A DNA stretch of 64,000 nt from an uncultured Bacteroides sp. Its GTDB lineage: Bacteria > Bacteroidota > Bacteroidia > Bacteroidales > Bacteroidaceae. The position numbers were made by a program, and so were the translations under genes. This document shows positions 18,127-32,033 of the stretch, piece by piece (within the stretch, counting starts at the first letter, position 1; each line of letters begins with the position of its first letter). The notes below the pieces were generated by a model. The model saw only the letters and a list, made by a program, of their open reading frames with translations, was not told where the DNA came from and searched no databases. The stretch spans positions 3,038,001 to 3,102,000 of the forward strand of contig NZ_OY762899.1 of NCBI RefSeq assembly GCF_963666545.1, given 5' to 3'.

Positions 18127-20622
18127 ATGAAAAACAGACTATTAATTATAGCCCTTGGCTTATTATTGAACTTGCCGTTAATGGCAAATGTTTCGGGAGA
18201 TTGCTCTTCTTATTCTTTGCGGGGAAACCGGGTGACTTTTCACTTAACGAATAGTGCCGGACTTCAACTACAACTATGTAGTCAGTCGGTGGTGAAGATA
18301 TGGTTTTCTCCGAATGGTAACTTTCAGCGAAAGAATTCTTCGTTTGCTATTATAAACGAGCAATTGGAAGACATAGACACCATTCATGTAGACGAACAAC
18401 CTGCTTGTTATGAACTGTTTACTTCAAAACTTCGTATTCGGGTAAATAAAAAACCGTGTAGTCTGCAAATCTTCGACAAGTATCAGAAACTGATATTTAG
18501 CGATTATGCAGATAAGGGCCATGTGAGCGAAGGTTCTAAAAAGATTGAATACAAAACGTTGAGACGCGACGAACACTTTTTTGGTTTAGGTGAGAAGACA
18601 GGCAAAATGGATCGCAGGGGAGAGGCTTATAAAATGTGGAACAGTGATAAACCGTGCTACAGCATTGCCGAGGACCCTTTGTATAAGAGCATTCCGTTTT
18701 TTATGAGTAGCTATCACTATGGTCTGTTTTTAGATAATACGTATAAAACAGAGTTTAAGTTTGGCACTGAGAGCCGTGATTATTACAGTTTTGAAGCGCC
18801 CGATGGGGAGATGGTTTATTACTTTATCTTCGGCAAAGATTATAAGGAGATTATGGGTGAGTATGTGGAATTGACGGGTAAAGCCATTATGCCTCCCAAA
18901 TGGGCGTTGGGTTTTGCACAATGCCGGGGTTTGCTGACGAACGAAAAGCTAACACGCGACATAGCGAAAGGATATCGCAACCGTGGAATTCCTTGTGATA
19001 TTATCTATCAGGACATTGGTTGGACACAGAACTTGCAGGATTTTGAGTGGCGGAAAGGTAATTATGAAAATCCGAAGAAAATGTTGTCGGACTTAAAGGA
19101 GATGGGCTTTAAGGTGATTGTCTCTCAGGATCCGGTGATTTCGCAGGCCAATGAGAAACAATGGAAAGAGGCCGATGCGATGGGCTATTTTGTGAAAGAC
19201 AGTGTTACCGGAAAAAGTTATGATATGCCTTGGCCATGGGGCGGAAACTGTGGCGTTGTGGACTTTACTCTTCCTAAAGTGGCCGATTGGTGGGGCGCTT
19301 ATCAGCAAAAACCGATTGATGATGGTGTTGCCGGCTTCTGGACTGATATGGGTGAACCTGCATGGAGCAATGAAGACCAGACGGAGCGTTTGGTGATGAA
19401 TCATCATTTGGGAATGCACGATGAAATTCATAATGTGTATGGACTGACTTGGGACAAGGTGGTGAAGGAACAATTTGAGAAACGTAATCCCGACCGTCGT
19501 GTATTCCAGATGACTCGCGCGGCTTATGCGGGCTTGCAGCGTTATACGTTTGGTTGGACAGGAGATAGCGGCAATGGAAATGATGTACTACAAGGGTGGG
19601 GACAATTAGCGAACCAGATTCCTGTCACGTTATCTGCGGGATTGGGGTTGATTCCGTTTGTGACTTGTGATATTACCGGTTATTGTGGCGATATTGAAGA
19701 TTATCCGGCAATGGCCGAACTCTATACCCGTTGGATACAGTTTGGGGCATTTAATCCATTGAGCCGTATTCACCATGAAGGTGATGTGGCGGTTGAACCG
19801 TGGCTATTTGGTGCTGAAGCCGAACAGAATGCGAAAGCTGCCATCGAACTGAAATATCGTTTGATGCCCTATATTTATACCTATGCCCGGGAGGCTCATG
19901 ATAAGGGATTGCCTATTATGCGCCCGATGTTTATGGAGTATCCGCTCGATGCGGAGACGATTGGAACAGATGCGCAGTTTATGTTTGGCAAAGAGTTACT
20001 GGTGGCTCCTGTGGTGAAAAAGGGTGCTCGTACTAAAAATGTTTATTTGCCCGAAGGGAAATGGGTGAATTATAATGATAAACAAACCGTGTTGAATGGT
20101 GAGCAGTGGACAACTGTTGATGCACCGCTAAACGTAATTCCGATGTTTGTGAAACAGGGTTCTATTATACCAACGATGCCTGTGCTGAATTATACAACTG
20201 AGAGAAAGGTCTACCCTATAACTTTTGAGGTGTTTCCTGCACAAGAGGGAGAGATGGCGCAGTTCTCTTTGTACGAAGATGAGGGAGAAAATTTGGGTTA
20301 TCAGCGTGATGAGTTTATAAAAACGCCCATTAGCTTCCGGACATTGCCCAAGGGATACGAACTTACTTTGTTTGCTCGTGAGGGGAAGGGATATCAAACT
20401 CCGGGGAAACGTAGTTTTGTGTTTACTGTTTATACATCTGCGCTTCCTAAACAGATAACGATGGACGGAAAGAAGTTGAAGAAAGTGAAAGCTACTGTTT
20501 TCAATGAAAGTATTGAAGGTAATACGGAATCTATTACTTGGACATGGGATAAAGAGGCTCATGTTTGCAAGGTGAAATTGCCCGACGCAGGTGTGCAAAA
20601 ACAGGTGCTTATCAATTACTAA
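18127..20622 (+). CDS. GH31 alpha-glucosidase
   Basis: Exo-acting retaining alpha-glucosidase expected in the periplasm (signal peptide ending near PLMANVSG, no lipobox). N-terminal beta-sandwich (about residues 25-240, with HFFGLGEKTGKMDRRG), catalytic barrel with nucleophile Asp407 in GFWTDMGEPAW and acid/base Asp480 in WTGDSGN, then proximal and distal C-terminal beta domains. The length of 831 residues is usual for bacterial GH31. It follows the dextranase gene by 14 bp. The order GH66-GH31 is that of the known B. thetaiotaomicron dextran locus in mirrored numbering, which supports action on isomalto-oligosaccharides released by the dextranase. Confidence 0.92.
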   Translation: MKNRLLIIALGLLLNLPLMANVSGDCSSYSLRGNRVTFHLTNSAGLQLQLCSQSVVKIWFSPNGNFQRKNSSFAIINEQLEDIDTIHVDEQPACYELFTSKLRIRVNKKPCSLQIFDKYQKLIFSDYADKGHVSEGSKKIEYKTLRRDEHFFGLGEKTGKMDRRGEAYKMWNSDKPCYSIAEDPLYKSIPFFMSSYHYGLFLDNTYKTEFKFGTESRDYYSFEAPDGEMVYYFIFGKDYKEIMGEYVELTGKAIMPPKWALGFAQCRGLLTNEKLTRDIAKGYRNRGIPCDIIYQDIGWTQNLQDFEWRKGNYENPKKMLSDLKEMGFKVIVSQDPVISQANEKQWKEADAMGYFVKDSVTGKSYDMPWPWGGNCGVVDFTLPKVADWWGAYQQKPIDDGVAGFWTDMGEPAWSNEDQTERLVMNHHLGMHDEIHNVYGLTWDKVVKEQFEKRNPDRRVFQMTRAAYAGLQRYTFGWTGDSGNGNDVLQGWGQLANQIPVTLSAGLGLIPFVTCDITGYCGDIEDYPAMAELYTRWIQFGAFNPLSRIHHEGDVAVEPWLFGAEAEQNAKAAIELKYRLMPYIYTYAREAHDKGLPIMRPMFMEYPLDAETIGTDAQFMFGKELLVAPVVKKGARTKNVYLPEGKWVNYNDKQTVLNGEQWTTVDAPLNVIPMFVKQGSIIPTMPVLNYTTERKVYPITFEVFPAQEGEMAQFSLYEDEGENLGYQRDEFIKTPISFRTLPKGYELTLFAREGKGYQTPGKRSFVFTVYTSALPKQITMDGKKLKKVKATVFNESIEGNTESITWTWDKEAHVCKVKLPDAGVQKQVLINY

Positions 20623-20628
20623 ATTTAA

Positions 20629-22800
<2,172 letters not shown>

Positions 22801-22900
22801 TTGGTCAACTCAGTTTGGTAATAGGGCTAAAGAAAGGAAACTAGTTTTAGGTATCGTGTTTTTTATAGTCAACCAAATATAGAAATAAAATCATAGTCTA

Positions 22901-23070
22901 CCATTTCCAGGGAAGTACAGGGTAAATCTGGTGCTAATATTAGTTTCGTGATATTCTTATGTGCTGAAACAAAAAGTTTTAATACGTTGAAACTTTTGTT
23001 TCAGCACATTAAACCTTTTGTTTCAACGTAAGAAACCTTTAGTTTCATCACTAGAAACAAATGATGAGAA
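22901..23070 (+). repeat. 170-bp hairpin-rich dispersed repeat, copy 1
   Basis: Identical at 160 of 170 positions, without gaps, to the stretch beginning at 46690 (hand alignment). It carries nested inverted repeats built on GAAACAAAAGTTT: GTGCTGAAACAAAAAGTTT pairs with AAACTTTTGTTTCAGCAC, and the later copies of TTTGTTTCAACGT can pair with ACGTTGAAAC. The 33 bp before it also resemble the right end of the IS. Not coding in any frame of useful length. Looks like a REP or MITE-type element. Confidence 0.85.
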
Positions 23071-23239
23071 AATTGCTTCTCCTGATTTCCCCTTTTTCTT
23101 TCAAAGACACACATATCTAGTCATACTTGTCATTCAAACGAATACTCTCATTCCAAATCAGTAAATGACTTAGCTTCGACAAAAACGCTCTTCTTTTTTC
23201 TTATCGACAGCAATATTCTGCCCTGTTTCGACTTATCAG

Positions 23240-23283
23240 CCGCATCACGTAACATAACCTTTTGACCATGTTACAACATGCGG
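23240..23283. promoter_or_regulatory. 44-bp hyphenated dyad upstream of the hybrid regulator gene (candidate operator)
   Basis: The two 16-nt arms read CCGCAT-CAC-GTAACAT and ATGTTAC-AAC-ATGCGG around a 12-nt centre; 13 of 16 positions pair. No T tract follows, so a terminator is unlikely. The GTAACAT/ATGTTAC half-sites are shared with the cluster upstream of the xylan operon. Confidence 0.5.
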
Positions 23284-23334
23284 TTCCTTTGTTATATTAG
23301 CAGGGACAATTCTTTTTTTATTTGAAGATATGCT

Positions 23335-23342
23335 TATTTTTG
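23335..23342 (+). promoter_or_regulatory. Candidate -7 box of the hybrid regulator gene
   Basis: TATTTTTG matches TAnnTTTG, 25 bp before the start codon and about 50 bp after the dyad. Confidence 0.42.
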
Positions 23343-23366
23343 CAGTAACAAGGAGAGATTATCAAT

Positions 23367-26300
23367 ATGAAAAACACATTAAGTATCTTCTTTATTCTAT
23401 TCTTTTCAATCACAGTCTTCGGTCAATCGTGCCAACTGTTCACCACGAATAGTAAATTATCAAGTAGCTTGATCAACAAAATATATCAAGACAGAAACGG
23501 CATGATATGGATTGCTACCGAAGATGGATTGAATAAATACGATGGAGTCAAATTTACCGTCTACAAACACAAGAAGCATGACGAGCATTCACTCTGTCAC
23601 AACTATGTTCGTGCTCTGTTTGAAGACAGTAAAGGAAACCTGATTGTCGGAACATATAAAGGAGTTCAAATGTATGATCCGGGAACCGATTCTTTTACTC
23701 CGCAAGCCAAATGGGAAAATGGTGATTTGTTTGATAGTACCATCATTACCATTATAGAAAGGAAAGATGGAGAAATCTGGGTGTCAGGAAATATCTTATG
23801 TAAGCTAATTCTTCAAAAAGGAGAACTAATTGTGAAAAAGCTCAATTTGCCCATAGCCATCACCTCAACAGATTATATGATCGAAGATAAAAATCGGAAT
23901 ATATGGATAACTAAAGGGGAAAATGGTATATATAAAATATCAGATAAAAAAAAAGTAACCCATTATCTAAAAGATGAAAAAGGAATAACTATCGTTGACC
24001 TCTGCGAAGATCTGAATGGCAATATATACGTAGGCACAATGGGCAAAGGGCTTTTCGTATACGACCAATCGAGTGATTCATTTAAGCCCATTCCATACAA
24101 AGGAAAACTGAATTTACCTATAAAATCTTTATATCCGGACAACCAAAATGAGCTGTACATAGGAACGGATGGGAAAGGAATGAAAGTGTACAAGATTAAA
24201 CAGCAAAAGATAATGGATCTTCCATTTGACAATAGCCATTTTGATTCCAATAAATCAAAAGTACACTCTATTCTAAAAGACAATACCGGTAATTTCTGGC
24301 TAGCTATCTATCAAAAGGGGGTGATGATGATCCCAGCACAACCAAACAGTTTCAAGTACATTGGAAATAAGGCTATAGACAAAAATATTATTGGTTCAAA
24401 TACTGTCACTTCTCTTTGCCGCGACTATGAAGGTACCTTGTGGGTAGGAACTGACAATGATGGTATATATGGTATCACAAAAGATTTGAAACAGAAAACA
24501 CATTTTTATTCCGCAGATAGTGAAGAGGGTGTGCCTTCTACTGTATTCGGGCTTTATGAGGACTCCGAACGTAATATGTGGATCGGGTCCTTTACTAAGG
24601 GTATGAGCAAGCTTGAACGTAAAACAGGCCATTGCACCTATATTAAAGAGCTATTGGACCAAGATGGTAATAGAGTTCAACGTGTATATGATTTTGTTGA
24701 AGATAAAAATAAGAGACTTTGGATAGCCACCATGGGTGCAGGTCTTTATTATTACGAACTCAAAACAAATAAGTTAAGATATCCTGAAAAAGCAAATAAA
24801 AACAGCAATAAATGGATTAATTGTTTACTTTACTCCAAAGACAATAAGCTATATACTTGTACTTATGACGGTGTAAGCTGTATCAATTTAAATTCAGATA
24901 AATTCATTACCAAAAGATTTCTTTCAGGTCATATTGCTTTTTCCATTTATGAAGATAAAAAGGGCATTATATGGATAGGAACATCCGATGGATTATCTAG
25001 CTGGGATCCTCAAAGTCAACAATTAGTAACATTTACCACTGAAAATGGCTTACCTAGCGATGCTGTTTATGCAATTGTTGGTGATGGACAAGATAATTTA
25101 TGGATCAGTACAAATGCTGGCATTTCACAGTACAACCGAAGCAGCCATAAATTCATCAATTATTTTGTAGGTGATGGGTTGCAGGAAAATGAATTTAGCA
25201 AGAATGCCTCATTTAAAGATGCCAATGGAACAATTTGGTTTGGAGGAACAAATGGTATAACCTATTTCAATCCTCAAGAAATTACTAACCCCGCCAAAAA
25301 ATGGAATATACGTATCACCGACTTCTATTTACATAATCAACCTGTAAGACAAGGCGTTTTATCAGGAGGAAGAGAAATCATTAATGAACCTGTATTTGAA
25401 GCTACGGAGTTTAACCTTTCGCACGATGATAATTCATTTACTATAGAATTTTCCACATTAGAAATGAACAATCCCGAGCGCATAACTTATTTATATGCGA
25501 TGAATGATAATAATTGGGTTAGTCTGCCAATTGGTAATAATAAAGTATCATTCAGCAATCTGCCGCCTGGAACATATCACTTCAAAATAAAAGTACAAGA
25601 TTACATGGTCGACTCAGACGTAAAAGAAATCACAATTTATGTTCATGCGGCTTGGTGGGCTTCTTGGTGGGCCAAACTCATTTATGCCTTATTGACAGCC
25701 GGAACAATTTGGTTTATTGTATTGCAAGCCAAACATCGATACCGCACCAAACAAGAAATGCTACAGCATATTCATGCAGAGCAAATTAATGAAGCTAAAC
25801 TACAATTTTTCATGAATATTTCTCATGAGATTCGCACGCCAATGTCCCTTATTATTAGCCCTCTTCAAAAATTAATCTCAACTGATAGCGATCCTTCGAG
25901 GCAGAAAACATATCATACCATTTATAGAAATTCGGAACGTATTCTTCGACTGATCAATCAGCTAATGGATATTCGTAAAATAGATAAAGGACAAATGTCT
26001 CTTATGTTTCGCGAAACAGATATGGTAGCATTCATTCAGGAGATATGCAATACCTTTGCTGGACAAACTGTTAATAAACATTTACTAACATTTCATCATG
26101 AGCTGTTCGATACATTTGGTTTATGGATTGATCCGACAAACTTTGATAAAGTAATCTTAAATATTCTTTCTAATGCCTTTAAATTTACTCCGGAAGGTGG
26201 ACGTGTAGATATATATATCAAATCTGGCCATAACGAAGATTTAGAAACTCCTTTAAGCAATTATGCCGAAATTATAATTGCAGACACAGGTATCGGAATT

Positions 26301-27386
26301 GCGCCAGAAGAAATTGAACATATCTTTGAACGATTCTACCAAATACGAAACCATTTAAACAACTCAAACATAGGCACAGGTATTGGCTTGCATCTCACTC
26401 GTTCATTAGTTGAATTACATCACGGACAAATCCACGCCGAAAACAATCCGGAAGGTGTTGGTAGCCGTTTTGTCATTCGCCTGCCTATGGGTTGCAGTCA
26501 TTTAAAACAGGAAGAATTAGATCATTTAACGGAGAATGAACTCGTATATACACCAACTGAGCCAATACCAACAATAGAAGAAACCGAAGACGAAGAAGAT
26601 CCGAAAATTCGCAAGAAAACGAAATATCGTGTATTGATAGTAGAAGATGATGAAGAAATTCGCAGGTACCTTAAGCAAGAGCTTTTTGCTGATTATTACA
26701 TACTGGAAAGCAGTAACGGGAAAGAAGCTTTAAATACACTTTTCAAGCGTAAACCAGATGTAGTTATCAGTGATATAATGATGCCTGAAATGGATGGTTT
26801 GACACTATGCAAGAAAATAAAGCAGAATGTAAATTTAAACCATATTCCTGTTATTTTGCTGACAGCAAAAACAAGAGAAGAAGATAATATTGAAGGCTTG
26901 GAAGTCGGAGCAGACGTTTATATGACTAAACCTTTCCATATTGAAGTTCTTAGAAAAACAGTACAAAACATCATCAGTAGTAGAGAAAGATTACGCAATA
27001 CTTTCAGTGGTAATCAAGATCACGAAGATAAAATGGAAGAGATTAAAATACTGTCTCCTGACGAGAAATTAATGGAACGTGTTATGAATGCAATTAACAA
27101 GAATTTAAGTGATCCCAACCTAACAGTTGAATTAATTGCAAGTGAAATTGGAATTAGTAGAGTACATCTGCATCGAAAACTGAAAGAACTTACCAATCAG
27201 ACCACTAGAGATTTCATTCGTAATACCCGCCTAAAACAAGCTGCTATTTTGCTTACTCAAAAGCGTTATACTATGGTAGAAATATCTGACTTAATAGGTT
27301 TTGCGAATCCTACAATTTTTTCAACTGCTTTTAAAGAACTTTACGGGGTTCCTCCAACAAAATATATGGAAGAGCACCTGAAATAG
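23367..27386 (+). CDS. Hybrid two-component system sensor/regulator of the xylan PUL
   Basis: One 1339-residue polypeptide holds a whole two-component system. Signal peptide (1-20); two periplasmic Reg_prop beta-propellers with repeated GxIWIGT-type blades (about 30-670); a Y_Y_Y domain (about 690-755); a transmembrane helix (about 765-790); HisKA with the phospho-accepting His820 in NISHEIRTP; HATPase with NILSNAFKFTPEGG, DTGIGI and GTGIGL; a receiver with Asp1136 in ISDIMMPEMDG; and a C-terminal AraC-type HTH (about 1235-1339). All catalytic residues look intact. It converges with the xylan operon; its counterpart in Prevotella bryantii is called XusR. Expected ligand: a xylo-oligosaccharide in the periplasm. 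Confidence 0.93.
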   Translation: MKNTLSIFFILFFSITVFGQSCQLFTTNSKLSSSLINKIYQDRNGMIWIATEDGLNKYDGVKFTVYKHKKHDEHSLCHNYVRALFEDSKGNLIVGTYKGVQMYDPGTDSFTPQAKWENGDLFDSTIITIIERKDGEIWVSGNILCKLILQKGELIVKKLNLPIAITSTDYMIEDKNRNIWITKGENGIYKISDKKKVTHYLKDEKGITIVDLCEDLNGNIYVGTMGKGLFVYDQSSDSFKPIPYKGKLNLPIKSLYPDNQNELYIGTDGKGMKVYKIKQQKIMDLPFDNSHFDSNKSKVHSILKDNTGNFWLAIYQKGVMMIPAQPNSFKYIGNKAIDKNIIGSNTVTSLCRDYEGTLWVGTDNDGIYGITKDLKQKTHFYSADSEEGVPSTVFGLYEDSERNMWIGSFTKGMSKLERKTGHCTYIKELLDQDGNRVQRVYDFVEDKNKRLWIATMGAGLYYYELKTNKLRYPEKANKNSNKWINCLLYSKDNKLYTCTYDGVSCINLNSDKFITKRFLSGHIAFSIYEDKKGIIWIGTSDGLSSWDPQSQQLVTFTTENGLPSDAVYAIVGDGQDNLWISTNAGISQYNRSSHKFINYFVGDGLQENEFSKNASFKDANGTIWFGGTNGITYFNPQEITNPAKKWNIRITDFYLHNQPVRQGVLSGGREIINEPVFEATEFNLSHDDNSFTIEFSTLEMNNPERITYLYAMNDNNWVSLPIGNNKVSFSNLPPGTYHFKIKVQDYMVDSDVKEITIYVHAAWWASWWAKLIYALLTAGTIWFIVLQAKHRYRTKQEMLQHIHAEQINEAKLQFFMNISHEIRTPMSLIISPLQKLISTDSDPSRQKTYHTIYRNSERILRLINQLMDIRKIDKGQMSLMFRETDMVAFIQEICNTFAGQTVNKHLLTFHHELFDTFGLWIDPTNFDKVILNILSNAFKFTPEGGRVDIYIKSGHNEDLETPLSNYAEIIIADTGIGIAPEEIEHIFERFYQIRNHLNNSNIGTGIGLHLTRSLVELHHGQIHAENNPEGVGSRFVIRLPMGCSHLKQEELDHLTENELVYTPTEPIPTIEETEDEEDPKIRKKTKYRVLIVEDDEEIRRYLKQELFADYYILESSNGKEALNTLFKRKPDVVISDIMMPEMDGLTLCKKIKQNVNLNHIPVILLTAKTREEDNIEGLEVGADVYMTKPFHIEVLRKTVQNIISSRERLRNTFSGNQDHEDKMEEIKILSPDEKLMERVMNAINKNLSDPNLTVELIASEIGISRVHLHRKLKELTNQTTRDFIRNTRLKQAAILLTQKRYTMVEISDLIGFANPTIFSTAFKELYGVPPTKYMEEHLK

Positions 27387-27391
27387 AAAAC

Positions 27392-27419
27392 CTGCACGAT
27401 CTTCACAGGCAGTGCAGGC
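27392..27419. other. Inverted repeat between convergent genes
   Basis: CCTGCAC and GTGCAGG pair around a 14-nt loop in the 84-bp gap between two converging genes. It has no T run on either side, so it is only a weak candidate for a bidirectional terminator. Confidence 0.3.
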
Positions 27420-27470
27420 CAAGTATATAAAATACAAATAATAAACCGGTCATTTCATTTTGCAGATGTC

Positions 27471-29645
<2,175 letters not shown>

Positions 29646-29685
29646 TTATTGCAGACCTGCTTGTTTACGGAAGTTTGCATTATTA

Positions 29686-29769
29686 ATTGTCCGCATGACG
29701 TCTTGTAAACTGTATTATACTGTGCCTGACACAGTTCAAATCACAGGTTACGGACGTGACGCGGACAAT
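29686..29769 (-). other. Large hairpin between xyn10A and the GH10-CE1 gene
   Basis: ATTGTCCGCATGACGTC and GACGTGACGCGGACAAT pair at 15 of 17 positions across a 50-nt loop that itself holds AACTGT/ACAGTT. The stem begins 14 bp after the xyn10A stop codon. No T tract follows, so it may act in mRNA processing or as a leaky barrier for transcription, not as a simple terminator. Confidence 0.55.
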
Positions 29770-29782
29770 CATTTAAAAACTC

Positions 29783-32002
29783 TTATTTACCAGCCAATCC
29801 GTCTGCAAATCCTGCATAGGTATGCTTGCGGTTGTAGTTTGCATCCCAAAGACCTACCGGTTCATCAGCGCGCCAGCCAGATCCGGTGGGACTATCGGTG
29901 ATACACCACTGAGTAATACCATACTGTTGGGCGGTAGGAATAATCTCGAAGTACTTCTTTACGATGAACTTGTAGTATTGAGCCATCGCTTTGTGTTGTG
30001 CTTCGGTCATGTTCGTTGTCTTCACACTATTACCTTCCTCATCTACATAGCCCATATCAAGCTCAGTAATCTTCACGAGTTTCCCACTCTCTGCCAAGAT
30101 TTCAAACATCTTCACCACGTGATCTTCCTTGCTCTTCTGTGTCTCGGCATTGGCATGACAACTCACGTGCATCTGCGTACCGATACCATCAATCTTCGTC
30201 ACACCGTCAGCTTCCCACTTCTCAATCCAGTGTACCAAACTCTTAACCTTTTTGTTGTCATCCCAATCTGACTCCAGGTTATAATCGTTGACGAAGAGCC
30301 TCAGAGGATTGGTGCCACCATTCTCGGCATAATATTTGCGAGCAGCAGCCACAGCAATACGCACGTAATCCACGCTGCCTAAGTAGTCTTGCCAGTAGAA
30401 GTTGTTCTTGGCATCGTCTGCGCTGACATTAGTCGCTGATTGCAAAGGATAAAAACCTTCTCCGTCATCACCTCCACCGGCAATCGCTTCATTCACTACA
30501 TCCCACGCAGTGACATAACCGTCTGTAGCTTTCATCATACCCTCTACCCACTTGTTCATGGCCCATGTAAGGGTATCCTTCTTCTCTTCAGGAGTCAACG
30601 GAATACTATTACCTTTCTTTTCACGGTAAATAGAAATATCGTCCATCCAAATGGTTCCGGCATAATCACCTAAGCTGAATAAGAAACGAGTCGCTGCATC
30701 GCCTGTAACCGTAGTTTGAACAGTAATTTCCTTCCAATCGGTAGTAATACTTATAGAGGGAAAATCTCCACGACCAGCGTAACCAGCAGGTTTTTGAAAT
30801 CCAGACTTAATACTACCTGCAATACTACCTTTGATCTTTAAATTCAAGAAATAAGTTTCGCCCTCAGTCAATGCGTTAGCAAAATCATAACCTGCTTGCA
30901 CATCCCAATAATTTCCGACTGATGGATTGACTATTTCAAGCCCTTTAGTTCCATTATATCCTTTATTATCAACGACATTACGGGTAGAATTATTACCCCA
31001 CCCCATTAAAGCAACACCATCTTCAAAGTTACTCTGAGTAGCATAATCCTTTGTTATTACAGAACCACCACCATTTGGATTCTTACGACACAGTGTGATA
31101 TCATCTATCCAAATAGTACCAGCATACGTACCATGGTTAAAAATAAAACGGAGAGCATTTTCTCCAGTAACTACTACTTCAAGAGTGTGCTCTTTCCAAC
31201 TGCCGGTAATATCAATTGCAGGAAAATCGCCGCAACCATGATAGCCATCCGGATTTTGCAAAGCAGCAGTAATATTCTCATTCTTAGTACCTTTTACCTT
31301 AAAGTTTAAAACATAAGTAGATCCAACTTCCAACGGTGAAGCAAAATCATAAACTGTTTGTGCCTCCCAAGAATTTACTGCGGAAGGATTGGTAAAAGTA
31401 AAACCATAGCTCCCGTCAAAACCTTCACCTGCATTTGTTCGCCCGCGTGTTGAATTATTACCCCAACCGTTCCAACCGCTAGCATCCGTTTCAAAATTTG
31501 AATTCGTTATAACACTCGTATCCAATGATGGCCCACCGCTTCCAGGTATCACCTTATCAGCAATAATACCATTCAGATATTTATTATTCTGCTGTGCATG
31601 CCAGGCCAATGTGTGTCCATAAATGGTAAGTCCTCCGGCTTTGGCCGCAGAAACAAATTTCTTTACGGTTCCAAAATTCATCGTACCGTCGTTTGCCACA
31701 CACGAGGCATATTTCATGGCATTTCCAGCCGTCATTTCGTGAAAGTTGGAGTTGGCTAGGCGTGTTACCAGACCACCTGCAATATAGTCGTTTGCAGTCA
31801 ATGCAATTCCCAACTTAAAGTCGGGATTAGCACTGCTGTTTACATAAGTTTTCAATGCATCATATTCGTTGAGATATTCCATGCCTGCAATAGATGCAGG
31901 CTTCTCAAAAGCAAACAGCAACTTACTGTCGTCCACACAAGAGGTGGCAACAACTGCGGCTGTTAGGAGCATTGTTCCTAAAATATTTTTTGTATGTTTC
32001 AT
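29783..32002 (-). CDS. xyn10A: GH10 endo-beta-1,4-xylanase with tandem CBM insertion, surface lipoprotein
   Basis: Lipoprotein signal ending ATSC (Cys22). The GH10 barrel is interrupted: its first strands (about residues 45-150, with YGHTLAWHAQ) are followed by two CBM4/9-like modules in tandem (about 165-306 and 320-461; both begin with a GWGNNSTR motif and end in TIWIDDI/TIWMDDI), and the barrel resumes with acid/base Glu505 in DVVNEA and nucleophile Glu647 in ITELDM. This insertion of two CBMs between barrel strands is the hallmark of the Xyn10A surface xylanase of Bacteroides and Prevotella xus loci. It makes the first cuts in xylan at the cell surface. Start chosen at MKHTKN, 32 bp after xusE. 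Confidence 0.93.
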   Translation of the reverse strand: MKHTKNILGTMLLTAAVVATSCVDDSKLLFAFEKPASIAGMEYLNEYDALKTYVNSSANPDFKLGIALTANDYIAGGLVTRLANSNFHEMTAGNAMKYASCVANDGTMNFGTVKKFVSAAKAGGLTIYGHTLAWHAQQNNKYLNGIIADKVIPGSGGPSLDTSVITNSNFETDASGWNGWGNNSTRGRTNAGEGFDGSYGFTFTNPSAVNSWEAQTVYDFASPLEVGSTYVLNFKVKGTKNENITAALQNPDGYHGCGDFPAIDITGSWKEHTLEVVVTGENALRFIFNHGTYAGTIWIDDITLCRKNPNGGGSVITKDYATQSNFEDGVALMGWGNNSTRNVVDNKGYNGTKGLEIVNPSVGNYWDVQAGYDFANALTEGETYFLNLKIKGSIAGSIKSGFQKPAGYAGRGDFPSISITTDWKEITVQTTVTGDAATRFLFSLGDYAGTIWMDDISIYREKKGNSIPLTPEEKKDTLTWAMNKWVEGMMKATDGYVTAWDVVNEAIAGGGDDGEGFYPLQSATNVSADDAKNNFYWQDYLGSVDYVRIAVAAARKYYAENGGTNPLRLFVNDYNLESDWDDNKKVKSLVHWIEKWEADGVTKIDGIGTQMHVSCHANAETQKSKEDHVVKMFEILAESGKLVKITELDMGYVDEEGNSVKTTNMTEAQHKAMAQYYKFIVKKYFEIIPTAQQYGITQWCITDSPTGSGWRADEPVGLWDANYNRKHTYAGFADGLAGK

Positions 32003-32033
32003 ATAAATACTTTTTTAATAAGAAACCCTATCA

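Larger units (their letters stand above)
22801..23366. other. Gene-free region between the dextran and xylan loci
   Basis: 566 bp without a credible gene. It holds, left to right, a 35-bp stretch resembling the right end of the IS found at 45-46.7 kb, one copy of the 170-bp hairpin-rich repeat, about 170 bp with no recognisable structure, a 44-bp dyad with GTAACAT/ATGTTAC half-sites, and a -7 box for the hybrid regulator gene. Confidence 0.8.

Noticed and set aside
22960-23060. Repeated GAAAC/GTTTC units resembling a CRISPR array
   Set aside because: The units are of unequal length, form inverted pairs and have no regular spacers; no cas genes are present in the window.
23367-27386. Regulator gene as a fusion artefact of kinase and regulator
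   Set aside because: Single-chain hybrid systems with this domain order are standard in Bacteroides.
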